Origin: Thraustochytrium sp. TN22 | Taxonomy: Eukaryota > Sar > Bigyra > Thraustochytrida > Thraustochytriidae | Assembly (NCBI GenBank): GCA_013306675.1 | Contig: JABLUY010000024.1 | Coordinates: forward strand, 124,001 to 188,000 | Reading direction: 5' to 3' | Length of the DNA stretch: 64,000 nt | Part shown: positions 19,022-28,966 of the stretch, one piece after another | Layout of the letters: the number at the start of each line of letters is the position of its first letter | How positions within the stretch are numbered: the stretch's first letter is position 1 | Position numbers and translations under genes: made by a program | Notes under the pieces: model-generated | The model's database searches: none | Seen by the model: only the letters and a program-made list of their open reading frames with translations | What the model was told of the DNA's origin: nothing

Positions 19022-19924
19022 TCATGCGGCCAAGTGTCGATTTCTGGACGTCTTCCTTGGTACCAAAAGTATCCTTGATAGAGCAGACGGGGTCTGCTTG
19101 CCGGTGCACTTGGGGCTGAAGGTGATGAGGTCATCCTTGCTTGGCGGCTCCTGCGTTACAACGTCCTCGTCTTCGTCCAGTTCCAAGGCTGTGCCGGCCG
19201 CCCCGCCGTCCATAGACGGACCCCGGGACAACGGCGTCGTGGACGGCGAAATGGTACGGGCCGAGGGCGAGACGGCTTTTGAGGTTTCGATCGAGCAGAA
19301 TGGGTCGAAGGAGGCCAGCGACTCGTTCTGCAGCGAGAGTGCGCGGCGAGGCGGCGCGGGCCGTGCGAGTGTGTCTACTTCGCACATGTGGCCCTGCCAG
19401 CTCGCACGGCGTCCGGATGCACCGCTCTGGGCGCCCTCTTGCACCTGCTCTTGCTGCTGCGGCTGCTGCTGCTGCTGCTGCTGGTTGAGCTGGAGCTGGT
19501 GCTGGTGCTGATTTTGATGCTGGTGCTGGGGCCGCACCAGCTGCTGCATTTGCATTTGATGGGCGTGCGACTGCTGGCCCGGGGTCCACGCCTGCTCCGG
19601 AGGAAGTTGTTGGATTTGTTGCTGTCCTGCGCTGTGCTGCTCGAGCAACTGCTGCTCGAGTGATTCGAGGCGCGCAAGCGTGCGCAAGCGCGCAAAGACG
19701 AGGGACTTGAGCAAGGCCTCGGCACCGGGGCTTTGCAGAAGGGCCTGGAGAGGCTGCGGCATGCCGACGTTGGGCGGCAACGAGCGCAGGCGCCCCAGTG
19801 CCTCCTCGGCAGGAAAGCTGAAAGAGCTGAGCAGGTCCAGCACCTTCTCGGCGCCGAGCGTCTGCTCGAGGAAGCGCAGGACCGGGTCACGCTTGCACGA
19901 GGCGGTCACCCAGGCCAGGTCCAT
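19022..19924 (-). CDS. Hypothetical Gln/His-rich protein
   Basis: 300 residues from the ATG at 19924 (MDLAWVTASCKRDPVL). The frame is open further but has no other Met. Residues about 10-85 look folded and helical (VLRFLEQTLGAEKVLDLLSSF, LQALLQSPGAEALLKSLVFARLRTLARLESLEQQLLEQ). Residues 95-175 are a Gln/His-rich low-complexity stretch built from CAG, CAA and CAC codons. The rest is Ser/Pro-rich with an acidic patch (ELDEDEDVVTQE) and a basic end. The layout resembles transcription co-regulators or RNA-binding proteins, but I recognise no domain. It converges with the glutaminase gene, 169 bp between stops. Confidence 0.6.
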   Translation of the reverse strand: MDLAWVTASCKRDPVLRFLEQTLGAEKVLDLLSSFSFPAEEALGRLRSLPPNVGMPQPLQALLQSPGAEALLKSLVFARLRTLARLESLEQQLLEQHSAGQQQIQQLPPEQAWTPGQQSHAHQMQMQQLVRPQHQHQNQHQHQLQLNQQQQQQQPQQQEQVQEGAQSGASGRRASWQGHMCEVDTLARPAPPRRALSLQNESLASFDPFCSIETSKAVSPSARTISPSTTPLSRGPSMDGGAAGTALELDEDEDVVTQEPPSKDDLITFSPKCTGKQTPSALSRILLVPRKTSRNRHLAA

Positions 19925-20360
19925 TGTGGCGACGGGACGCGCGTGGGCCTGCAGCGGCCCGTTCGCAGTTGCCCTCGCTCGGTCGCTCGCGGCGCAGCAG
20001 GTCACGATACGACACGGCGCACCCTCGCCCTCGCCCTTGCCGGCGAGGCGGTGGATTTCGTCTCTGGGAGGCTTGGTGGCGCGGAGCCGGGTCCGTGGCT
20101 CTCCACGGAACACGCTTTGCCTTCTCTGTAGTCAGCTAGCTAGCGAGCGCTAGGCCTGAGCAAACAGTGAGTGAATGCAATTCTGGTGTTGCGAAGGTCT
20201 GTCCTTTGTAGAAAGGAGAACCAAGGCCAGTCAGGGCAGCCTTTCCCTGCAGCTAACGTTAGGCAATTCGCGCGCGTCAGCTGAATCGCTGTCACGCGCG
20301 CAGCCTCATCTGGCCGCCGGCGATCGCCTCGCTGAGCAACCAAGCCGGGCAAGCACCGGT

Positions 20361-20398
<38 letters not shown>

Positions 20399-21346
20399 CT
20401 GAGGGCGCCGGGTAGCTGCGACTGGGGAGGGCCCCTCCCCGCTCAACGCCTCCGTCGCCCCACCCTGCTGCTACCCGGGCGCTTCTCCGCGTCTTGGCGA
20501 CTGCGCCAAAGTCCCAACGTCCGCTGCGTCGCCTTTTTGGGCAAGGGACGCTGGCCCGGTGTCGTCTTCCATTCCTCCACCTGACTGGAGACGTCCGCCG
20601 GGCGAGGAGGTGGAGCGAGGAGAGCTCTCTTGTGCGGCCCTTGTGCGGCCCACGCCTCTGACTCGGGCATGAAGCGGAGCGTGATGGGGAGCTAGGAGCT
20701 GCCTGTGCACCGGGGCGACGCAGCCCACGACGAGCGCCAGGTCCCTCCAACCCGTGCCAGGCCTGGCTGCAGGGGCGGGTCGTGCCACCGCGTTTTGGGC
20801 AAATTTTGCGAGCTTTCCAACCGTCCCATCGCGCACCCCGTCCGCGCGTCAAGTACACAACTAACTCACTGTCATGTAACTTATGAACTTATGACTCGGA
20901 GCGACTCGGATGATGGATGCGTGATGTACTACGTGTAGTAGGCTGGTAGTGCGATCGTCGCTACGTCGTGATGGTCCGTGCTGCCGGCAAGAGACCTCGA
21001 AGCCTTTTGTGCTAATCACCAAAGTCTGCTGGCTCAAGGTGTGTTGGGGCCGCCTTACTGGCAGGGCCGGGAGCCCCCAGAAAAGAGTCAAGATGATGTC
21101 AGATGCGAAACAGTGATCATGACAGGTGGTTGGTGCGCTGGTGTGCCGAGTTCAATGCGTAGGCCTAGGCGTAGGCGTAGGCCTAGGCTTGACAGCGAGG
21201 CTTCGGCGGCCACGGCCACAGCCACAGCCTGGTGAGCATCAGGCATGAAAAGGACGTCCGCGGCGCAGAGCGGCAGAGCGGCAGAGGGCAGCGCGTGGCG
21301 CGGACGCTGAGCGCGCGCGCGCGGCACTGTGCCGTGCACAAGCACG
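19925..21346. other. Divergent intergenic region, polyQ gene to TTLL12-like gene
   Basis: 1.4 kb. It holds a CTAG motif at 20134-20144, a perfect GGCA tract at 20361-20398, and a TAGGCG/TAGGCC array at about 21156-21190, then the leader to the ATG at 21347. No gene supported. Confidence 0.6.
20361..20398. repeat. (GGCA)n tetranucleotide tract
   Basis: About nine perfect GGCA units. The complementary TGCC family recurs at 26269-26318 and 54505-54524, so this motif is a favoured microsatellite of the genome. Confidence 0.95.
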
Positions 21347-22710
21347 ATGGCGTCTGGCGTGTCGCTGGCGCAGTTTCTGGCACTCGTGCCGGAGTGCGGC
21401 GACGTGGCGCGCGCGTTAGGCCCGCTGGTGGCGGCCGAAGCCGCCTTGGCCCTGCACGAGGACGAGCTGCAGGCTTGGGCGGCGCAGGAGCGCGAGCGCG
21501 AGCCCAGCGAGACAGAAGGCGGCCCGTTAGCGGCGCTGGCTTCCGCCGAGCTGGTCGTGGACGTGAGCAAGGCAGACTGGTTCGCGCGGTGCTTCAGGGA
21601 CGAGCGCTTCCATGTGGTGCCGCAGCTGCGGCAGACGCGCAGAGATGCCACCAACGTGGTGCTCTGGGACTCGGCGCACCGATTTGCGCCACTTGATGAG
21701 GACGCCTTGGGTCGCGTGCACTACGGGCACAGCTTTGGGCCGAGTGAAAACTGGCTCACGTGTAAGGACGCGCTTGCACGCATGGTGGAGCTCGTCCACG
21801 GGCGCGTGCCGTGGCTGCCGGAGACATACCGCATCAGCCGCGACTCGGGCGACACAGGCAGCCTGCGAAATCAGTTCTTGGCGTTTCTGGGCGCGCACCT
21901 ACGGGACCGCTCACGGCCATGGATCATCAAGCCGGCCTCCGAGGCGCGCAGCCGCGGTATCACCATCTCAGACAGGCTCCCGGTCTTGCTCGAGGCTGTG
22001 CGCAACCTTGTGCAGCAGGGAGCCGCCGTGTGTGTGGCGTGCCGCTACGTGGAGCGGCCGCTGCTGCTCAAGGGCCACAAGTTCGACCTGCGCTTTGTGG
22101 TGGCGCTGCGCAGTGTGGAACCGATGGAGCTCTTTGTGTACGACTACTTCATCGTACGACGCGCGGCGCGGCCTTTCCAGCCGGCGGTCTTCGACGACCC
22201 GCTGCCGCACCTCACGGTCGTGCAGTACCTTTTCCGTGATCCGCAGCTCGCAGGCCCACTCGTGGGGCCTGAGGAGGCTTTCCAACGACGCCGGCGGTGA
22301 TCGCCTGGCTCGAGGAGCACGCTGGCGTTCGCTTCGACGGGCCGAGTGGCGTCCTGCGCGCATGCTACGAGGTCCTGCGCGCGGTCTTTGACACCGCGAC
22401 GGCGGGTTACCTTGGAGAGGCCTCTGAGCGGCTGGGCCTGCGCCCGCACCCGCGCGTGCGCGCGCTGTATGGGCTGGACATCATCCTCGAGGAGCTTGGC
22501 GGTGGTCGCGTGCAGCCCGTATTGCTTGAGTGCAACTACAAGCCGGACAACCGGCGCCTCTACGAGCAGCGGCCCTTCTTCCTCAACCAGGTATTTCGTT
22601 TGCTCTTTCCGGCGCCAGGCGACAATGCAATCGCCGACGCGGTCACGCGCGGTCTGGACGCCGGTTCCCTCTTGCCATCGACCCACGGTGGCTTTGTGCG
22701 CCTTTCTTAG
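21347..22710 (+). CDS. TTLL12-like tubulin-tyrosine-ligase-family protein with one frame break
   Basis: The gene starts at the ATG at 21347 (MASGVSLAQFLALVP). The first frame runs to a stop at about 22300 and the C-terminal part continues in another frame to the TAG at 22708-22710. ATP-grasp/TTL motifs: WIIKPASEARSRGI, VERPLLLKGHKFDLRFVV, LFVYDYFIVRRAARPF, then LYGLDIILEEL and PVLLECNYKPDNRRLYEQ in the second frame. Order and wording fit TTLL12, a pseudo-ligase-like member affecting tubulin tyrosination and histone methylation in animals. The switch is in about 22235-22285; one more base in the TTT run at 22279-22281 would restore continuity. Possible causes are a sequencing indel, a real mutation, or a 38-nt GT-AG intron (22236-22273), for which I see no other support. 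Total about 455 residues. Confidence 0.8.
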
Positions 22711-22822
22711 CACCACACCTGGTAGGGTACAGAGACGGAGACTCGGGAGAAGATGGAAACACATCATGATGGTTGTAAGTTTGTAAACAAGAAGAAGGAC
22801 ACGAAATGCCAGAGGTGCATAA

Positions 22823-24697
22823 TCACTCGGTCGGGCTGCTTGGCGGAATGACGAACGCACCTTCCGCTGCGTCGTTGGCAAGCTCCTGCGTCCCGTCAAT
22901 GTCCACGCTGAGGCTGTTGGCTACTACAGGAGGCGTTTGCGCCTCCTCAGAGCTGGTGGCTTCTGCCCGGGCCCACGCGTTCTGAGCATTGGCAAGTTCA
23001 ATAATCTCCTGAAGCAGGAGCTGCTCAGCAATGGGGACGATGTAGGCGAAGAAGGACGCGCGGGTGTGGAAGACCGAGAGAACCTGGGCTAGAAGGTGAC
23101 GCGACGTGCGCGCCTTGGTGCGCAGGTCCTCCACCTGATGCTCCGCAGCGCTCTCCAGGTGCGATGGAAGGTCGGCGCGTGCGTCGATGTCCGGGAGGGC
23201 AGCCCTGACCGCAGCCTCGCAGGCGCTCAAGGGATATGGCGTCATGGCGTGCAACGGGAAGCGCACAGTGGCCAAAAAGGCCTCGGCGGTCCGCAAATAC
23301 TCGCAGAGCTCGCGCAGCTCCGAGTGGTAGCTACCGATGCGCGAAACGGCTTGGGCGGGGGAGGGCTGGGACTGCGGAGCCGGTGAGAGGTTCAGGCGCC
23401 TGCGGGTGGCGTTTGCCATGAGCGCTTGGACCCCGACGGGCCATCCGCGGCCACGCGCGAAAGGGAGCCGTGCGGGTCTTCGCTGCTGAAATGGAGGCGG
23501 GACCCCGAGGATCTCAGGCGGCCTCAGCAGAGACAGTGGATCTGCCGATGAGTTCTCAGCGACAGCCTCTCTGAAAATGCGGACTGTATTGGGCTCAAGA
23601 TCAGAGTTTGCGTGCTCCGAACTGGTCCAGCCGTCTGGCCTGCTTGTGGTGAAGATCGCGAGCGCTCTGGTTAGGTCAACGCGCTCGTGGAATCGGATCC
23701 AAATGCTCCAAAGTGTTTTGGTCCGGACCAGGGTCATGCGTAAGGCTTCGCTAAGCTCGCTTGCGAAAGTCATGTGGTCATCCGAAAAGCATCCCATCGA
23801 GATGGTGGCTTCCTTGAGTGAGCCACAGGTGCCAAGCACCTTGACCAGTTCGAGCGAGGTCCCGGAGTCTAAATCGGCGCCAACCACCGAGAGCTCCTCT
23901 AGGTTCGGATGATTGCGCAGCGTCTCCACGAGCATGGCGCCCCCGAGGGAGGGCGGCGTCTCCGCCGGCGTCACCGCGGTTTGCGTGGTGCTCGCGGCTG
24001 CGATCTCGACGCGCCCGAGTGGGAAGTTCACGAGGTGCAGCTCGCGCAGGCGGCCCGGGCCAGACTCTCTGCCGTTGACGCGGATCGCGCGGGTGAGGGC
24101 CTCTACGGCTGTGCCCGCGTCATCAGCGCTCAGTGTGACGTCCACGAGTGCCAGCCGCTCGAGTGCCGTGACGCGCTCCTCCAGGATACTGGCGAGGTAG
24201 GAGGCGGCGTCCCTGGTGAGGGTGATATACCGCAGCAGGAGCTCGCGAATGGAGCAGAACACCTTGTACGAGAAGCTGAGCCAGGAACCGAAGGCGCGAT
24301 CGGCCACCGGGCCGAGCGGCGCGAACCCAAGCCAGCGGGCGAAATCTTCCTGGTCGGTGGAGCGTTCCGGCAGGTTCAAGATAATGCGCTCGCCGTGGAT
24401 GGCGTCGGCCATGCGCATGGCCTTTTCCATCACCTGCAAGAAGGCCGGCACGGCCCTGATCTCCGGCACAGCCAACGAGAGTTTGGTTGGGCTTCCCTTG
24501 TCGCCTTCCTTGCGCAGCTGCTCGCGAGAATCCCTCTCCGCGACGAGGGCGCTCGCGAGCTGCTGCAAAGCGGACTTGTGATTGCGGCGGAAGTCGCACG
24601 CATGGCAGCCGGGCGTACACTGCCTCGGCCCGACCGCAGTCGCGTGCGCCAGCACGTGCACGACCTCGTCTATTCTTTTCTCCCGTTCAGGCAGCAT
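22823..24697 (-). CDS. Hypothetical LRR-like protein
   Basis: 624 residues from the ATG at 24697 (MLPEREKRIDEVVHVL); upstream codons lack a Met and are Arg/Ala-rich leader. A CTPGCHACDFRRNH cysteine cluster lies near residue 25. Residues about 160-340 show irregular leucine-rich repeats (LERLALVDVTLS, LRELHLVNFPLG, LEELSVVGADLD, LKEATISMG). A Pro/Arg-rich linker (about 400-470) separates these from a helical C-terminal domain (about 475-580). The C-terminus is acidic and Ser-rich. No transmembrane segment or enzyme motif. The layout suggests a protein-interaction scaffold; the family is unknown to me. It converges with the TTLL12-like gene, 112 bp between stops. Confidence 0.65.
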   Translation of the reverse strand: MLPEREKRIDEVVHVLAHATAVGPRQCTPGCHACDFRRNHKSALQQLASALVAERDSREQLRKEGDKGSPTKLSLAVPEIRAVPAFLQVMEKAMRMADAIHGERIILNLPERSTDQEDFARWLGFAPLGPVADRAFGSWLSFSYKVFCSIRELLLRYITLTRDAASYLASILEERVTALERLALVDVTLSADDAGTAVEALTRAIRVNGRESGPGRLRELHLVNFPLGRVEIAAASTTQTAVTPAETPPSLGGAMLVETLRNHPNLEELSVVGADLDSGTSLELVKVLGTCGSLKEATISMGCFSDDHMTFASELSEALRMTLVRTKTLWSIWIRFHERVDLTRALAIFTTSRPDGWTSSEHANSDLEPNTVRIFREAVAENSSADPLSLLRPPEILGVPPPFQQRRPARLPFARGRGWPVGVQALMANATRRRLNLSPAPQSQPSPAQAVSRIGSYHSELRELCEYLRTAEAFLATVRFPLHAMTPYPLSACEAAVRAALPDIDARADLPSHLESAAEHQVEDLRTKARTSRHLLAQVLSVFHTRASFFAYIVPIAEQLLLQEIIELANAQNAWARAEATSSEEAQTPPVVANSLSVDIDGTQELANDAAEGAFVIPPSSPTE

Positions 24698-26971
24698 CGC
24701 CGCCGCGCAGCGCAGGCCGCCCGAGCCAGCGCGCCGCGGGGATGCGCCGCGGCTGCGCCGCGGCCTGCGGCGGCGCAGGCCCGCGCCCGCCGCGCCGCGC
24801 CGCGCCGCGCCGCGCGACGGCTCGCTCCACTCCGGCGGCCGCGCCGCCAAAGGATTTTAGCGGTCCCCGGCCGCGGCAACTTGGTTGAACTGTCCTTGCC
24901 GCTTCTTGCCAGAGAGCGAGCCGTCTTGGCTCGCTCCAGTGTCAGTTCTCACCACCATGGTCAAGTGCCAGCACTGCCAGTAGCACCAGGGCTAGGCCTA
25001 CTAGTACTACCGCCGCAGTACCGCGCTCAACGTGACGACCGCCGGCGGTGTGCGCATCTCCAATAACGTTGTTCACCAGTGAGCGATTGATTCATTCACT
25101 CACAGTCAGTCTGTCAATACTTTCGGTTGGAGTCCGTTGGACCCACCCAGTACGCACGCGCACCTGGATGTGTGCTTCAACATCACTGTCACTGGTCAGC
25201 GCAAAAGTTGCGCCTCACTCTCATCACTCAAAGTCTCGCTGACTTCGTTCAAGCCAGGCCTCGCCGGAGGCCGCTTGGCGTCGCCGGTAGACTCACGAGC
25301 CATGCTGCGCTCGCACGCGCGTTGCCACCCGGGCCCACGGCCGTGGCGGCTGCGCAGCTGCGGCGAGCAATCCGGCGCCGCCGCGAGGTCTCCGAGTGAG
25401 CGTCGTGGACCGTCAGCGTCACCGCCGTTAGCGCCACAGGCACTACATGTGCTGGTGGCGGACGCGGCGTCAGCGGACCGTGACCGGGGGCAATCAATGG
25501 CCGGATCACCGCCATCCGCGGCCGCCGCGCACGCCGCATGCCACCGCTTGACGGCGCAGCGGAGCCTGGAGCCGAAAGTGACTCCGGATCAGGTGCCCGC
25601 CGTTTGCGCCGCAGTGCTGCGGCAGGAACCATCACCTTTCCGCGCGTCGAGCTTGCTGTCGTGGACTGTGCTGGCGACAAGCTGGCCTGTGCTGGAGCGG
25701 CCACGCGCGGTCAGCCAGCACCGCGCCAGTGGCGCCACGAGACTCGGCCCGACTCGGAGCCGCGCCATGCACGAACGGCACTGTCTGCAGCATAAGCTCT
25801 GCACGCTCGTGTGCGCGCAGTCTCGCGCCGCTCCGAGCTCCGCCCAGGCCCTCCGTCGTCAGCGTGAAAAATCAGGCCCCAGCCTGAGGTTCCATCCAAG
25901 TCGCCCGCCTCCTCGGCCATCCTCCTGGCAGTAGCTACCTCACGTACCGCCCGCGGCCGTGGCCGGCCACGGCAGGGCCAGCCGCCGCTGCACTAGGCAC
26001 TCGCCGCTCACTTCAGAGCTGCTCAGCCAGGTGCGGGTGCCCAATCTCGGGCCGAAACAAGCAACGGGGTGGCCTTGCCCTTCCTGGCATGTGCCGCCAG
26101 CCCCTCGCGCTCCGCTGCCTCCCTGCTTCCGCCGGTGTGGCGCGGCGCGCGCGGGGGGCAGCGCGGGACTGGTCCCCCGCAGCCGTGAAATCCTCGCGTT
26201 CCTCTGCGGTTCCCGCCGTGCCAGGTGGAGCCAGGTGGACCTCGGCCTGGCCTGCCAGCAGCCATTGGCCTGCCTGCCTGCCTGCCTGCCTGCCTGCGCC
26301 TGCCTGCCTGCCTGCCTGCCCGCCAGCCAGGCTCGGGCCGCGCGCCGCGTCCGCGCCGCGCGCGCAGGCCGCCCATTGCCGGCCGCGCGGCTGCCGCCCA
26401 CCACCACCGCGCAGCTCCGGGGCGGGGCCGTCCGCGGCGCGCCGTGCCGCTTCTCTTCGGCGCGCGTTCCGGCCGCCGGCTCCGGTCGCCGACCGACCCG
26501 GGCACGGGCCGGCCGCGGGAATGGGCGCCTTTTCCGCTCTCGTTCCTCGGGCGCGCGCGCCGCGCCCCAGTGGCCGCAGGTGCAGGCAGGGCCTCCGGGC
26601 CCGGCGCTAACCACTGGCACCGCCAGCACCCGGCGCCGCGCGGCGAGGCGCGGCAGAACCCAATCGCGATCGGAGCAAGTCGCGCGCAGCCGGAGGCGAG
26701 ATTGCACAGTTTGCATTTGCACGCACGCACGCACGCACGCGCGAGGCGAGCTAAGCGAAGCAGCCGGCAAGCAAGCGGGGCTCGAGGCAGCGGCGGCGTC
26801 GGAGGCAGAGGCCAGCGCGGCTCGGAGCGCGTTGCTGCGGAGAGGGCACTCGCATCAAACTCGCGCCCGTCCAGGCGCAGAACCGCGAGCAAAACCGCAA
26901 CCGCGCACAGCCAGCCAGCGAGCAAGCAAGCAAGCAAGCAAGCGAGAGAGAGAGAGAGAGAGGAGAGAAGA
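24698..26971. other. Divergent intergenic region, LRR-like gene to ARM-like gene
   Basis: 2.3 kb. It holds a CTAGGCCTACTAGTACT palindrome cluster near 24991-25010, TGCC repeats (26269-26318), an ACGC tract near 26720-26740 and a GCAA then GA tract (26918-26963) just before the ATG at 26972. Long open frames here (such as 25137-25934 and 25959-26975) are Arg/Ala/Pro-rich compositional frames. No gene supported. Confidence 0.55.
26269..26318. repeat. (TGCC)n interrupted tetranucleotide tract
   Basis: Two blocks of TGCC units separated by a GCC interruption in the leader region of the gene at 26972. It is the reverse complement of the GGCA family at 20361-20398. Confidence 0.9.
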
Positions 26972-28345
26972 ATGAACCTCGACTACGCGGCGTTGGGCCT
27001 GGACGGCAGCGGCGAGGTGGAGCAGGGCGCCGGCGCCGGCGTCGCGCCAGCGCACGAGGTGCACTACCCGGTGCTGCGCAGCATGTCCATGCTGGCGTTC
27101 TCAGAGGCCGTGGACCCGGTCGTGTACAGGTCGCTCAAGGTGAGCGAGTCGTGCCCGTCCGTCTTTGACCTGCCCGAGTTCCAGCGCAAGGCGGCGCCGC
27201 AGCGGGAGGAGCCGCAGACGTGCGGCGAGCAGCAGCCGCAGTGGGTCGGCACCGGGCTCAAGCGGCCGCGCCAGCGCTACCCGGTGGCCAGCCTGCGCCG
27301 GCCGCTGGCCAAGATGCCGCCGGCCGCCGTGCACGCCTTCGCCGACACGGCCTCGAGTGATTCGCTCGTGGACGCCGTCTTCGCGGCGCTGCGCAAGGCC
27401 GACGTCGACTTCGGCACCTGGGACAGCCATCTGTCCAACATTTCATGCAAGAAGGTGGTCGACGCGGTTGCGTACCGCTTTGATATTTATGTGCAGGAGC
27501 TCGACGAGGCCGCAAAGTCCACGTCGCGGGCCAGCTACCTCTTTGAGCTGCAGCGCATCTCCTCGGTCGGCTGCGCCGCGGCCTGGAGCGCCGTCGTGGA
27601 CTCCATCATGACCCCGCTCGCCGGCCACTGCTTCAGCGGCTACTACTCGCAGCCCTCGCCGCGCCCTGTCTTCGGCCTCGTGCGCCAGAACAGCCACATG
27701 GGCGCCGTCACTTCGCGCGAGGATCTCTTCGAGGATCTCGGCAGTGGCGACGAGGACGACGACGAGGACGACGGGGACGACGACGAGGACGTGGGCCTGG
27801 AGCCCGTGGATGAGGCCGCGCTCGCGCGCGAGTATGAGCGCCTGCTCGCCCTCGCCTGCGACGCCAACACCAGCAACTTTGAGCTCCGCGTCGAGGTCAC
27901 GCAGCTCCTCGCGCGCGTCTCTTGCGAGGAGCGCGCGGCCGCCGCGCTGCTCAAGGCTGGCGCTGCCGCCAAGGCCATCGCCGCGCTCCAGGCGCTCGTG
28001 CTCGCCAACTCGCTCAACGACCTCACGCGCGCTCTTTGCACGCTGCTGTCCAACCTGGCCACACACGTGGACGCCGCGGGCATTACGCACGCCTCCGTCA
28101 ACTTCGACCTCGCTGCGCACACCGCCATGCATGTGCTGCGTCTTGGCGACGTTTCTGACTTTCGCGAGCTCGAGCTTCTGCGCGAGGCCGCACGCGCGCT
28201 CGCCGCTTTCTCGCGCGGCCTCCACACCAAGCACCCGCTCGTCGACCAGGTACGCGAGGTCGCCGACTCGTGCGCGCTCCAGACCAAGGACGCGCGGCTC
28301 AACGCGCACGCGCGAACCATTCTTTTCAACACCCGGGCGAACTAG
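26972..28345 (+). CDS. Hypothetical ARM-like helical-repeat protein with acidic linker
   Basis: 457 residues from the ATG at 26972 (MNLDYAALGLDGSG) after a GAGAG leader. Residues 1-110 are poorly ordered. About 120-225 is a compact helical region (SLVDAVFAALRKADVDFGTW, SNISCKKVVDAVAYRFDIYV). About 247-270 is a nearly pure Asp/Glu stretch (GDEDDDEDDGDDDEDVG). About 280-457 is alpha-helical with armadillo/HEAT-like periodicity (LRVEVTQLLARVSCEERAAA, AIAALQALVLANSLNDLTRA, LCTLLSNLATHV). Codon use is clearly coding. The architecture suggests a protein-protein adaptor. No specific family recognised. Confidence 0.7.
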   Translation: MNLDYAALGLDGSGEVEQGAGAGVAPAHEVHYPVLRSMSMLAFSEAVDPVVYRSLKVSESCPSVFDLPEFQRKAAPQREEPQTCGEQQPQWVGTGLKRPRQRYPVASLRRPLAKMPPAAVHAFADTASSDSLVDAVFAALRKADVDFGTWDSHLSNISCKKVVDAVAYRFDIYVQELDEAAKSTSRASYLFELQRISSVGCAAAWSAVVDSIMTPLAGHCFSGYYSQPSPRPVFGLVRQNSHMGAVTSREDLFEDLGSGDEDDDEDDGDDDEDVGLEPVDEAALAREYERLLALACDANTSNFELRVEVTQLLARVSCEERAAAALLKAGAAAKAIAALQALVLANSLNDLTRALCTLLSNLATHVDAAGITHASVNFDLAAHTAMHVLRLGDVSDFRELELLREAARALAAFSRGLHTKHPLVDQVREVADSCALQTKDARLNAHARTILFNTRAN

Positions 28346-28730
28346 TTGCAGCGGCGAACGAAAAGGAGAGAGACACGCACGACCAACATCAGGACGCGGC
28401 TCACTCGCTGTGTTTGACCATATCATCTGCTGTAGGGCGAATTAGCCGCCCGCATGTACACAAACTTCATACAAAAAAGAGAAGGTTTCCTTCATATAAA
28501 CTGTTTCATCCAAATTGTCCAATCAGAGAGAACGCACATGCCGAGCGCGCACCAGAATCTTGCACAAGAATTTCCGCACACACGCGACGAGAGCGCACGT
28601 TGTGTGCGCAAGGTTGGTTTCCCGAAAGGTACCTGGTACGCGCCCGTCCTGCGTCATGACTGCGCCACGACTTCGTCACGACTCGTCTCCGACGACCCAA
28701 CATGACAGTGAGTCCATGCACGAACGCTGA
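28346..28730. other. 3' flank of the ARM-like gene
   Basis: About 385 bp of lower-GC DNA after the stop at 28345, with no gene seen. It abuts the decayed gene copy at 28731-28905. Confidence 0.5.
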
Positions 28731-28905
28731 TTTCGCCTCTCAATCTCATCGTACATTTCAAGGATCGGCTTAGCCAGCTAGCCAGCTCTTCTAGCTTTAG
28801 CTAGAGCTAGGACCACGTAGACCAGCAAGCTACGCTCTAGCTAGCTAGTAGCGAGTTGGCGCGGCTTTGGGGCATCACCATGCACTTGGTCGGCGCCCTC
28901 ACACT
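28731..28905 (-). pseudogene. Decayed partial copy of the neighbouring gene's 3' end, interrupted by CTAG-rich DNA
   Basis: Positions 28731-28766 match 28998-29033, and 28851-28899 match 29041-29100, inside the small gene at 28967-29299. The shared stretches CGAGTTGGCGCGGCT and TTTCGCCTCTCAATCT are exact, with substitutions and an 11-bp deletion elsewhere. In the intact gene the two blocks are separated by about 7 bp (ACTGCA). Here they are separated by about 84 bp (28767-28850) made largely of CTAG-type motifs. The copy is in the same orientation as the gene and cannot encode the protein. It is best read as a tandem duplication remnant into which a CTAG-rich segment was inserted or expanded. 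Confidence 0.75.
28767..28850. repeat. CTAG-rich segment inside the decayed copy
   Basis: Composed of TAGCCAGCTAGCCAG, TCTAGCTTTAGCTAGAGCTAG and GCTCTAGCTAGCTAGTAG-like blocks. It is less regular than the pure CTAG tracts. Its borders with gene-like sequence are visible because the intact paralogue lies about 270 bp away. Confidence 0.75.
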
Positions 28906-28966
28906 AAGCTCTTCTTCTGATGACAATGACCTCATGCATTTTCACAATTGGCTAAGTGGGAAAAAT

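Noticed and set aside
20361-20398. GGCA array considered as a CRISPR-like or centromeric repeat
   Set aside because: It is a simple 4-bp microsatellite without spacers.
22236-22273. A 38-nt GT-AG intron to explain the TTLL12-like frame switch
   Set aside because: Much shorter than the 210-nt intron seen in TOM22, and it would remove plausible coding. A one-base difference at the T run is simpler.
25137-26975. Long plus-strand frames upstream of the ARM-like gene
   Set aside because: They are compositional frames through TGCC and CGC repeats. The coding pattern begins only at the ATG at 26972.
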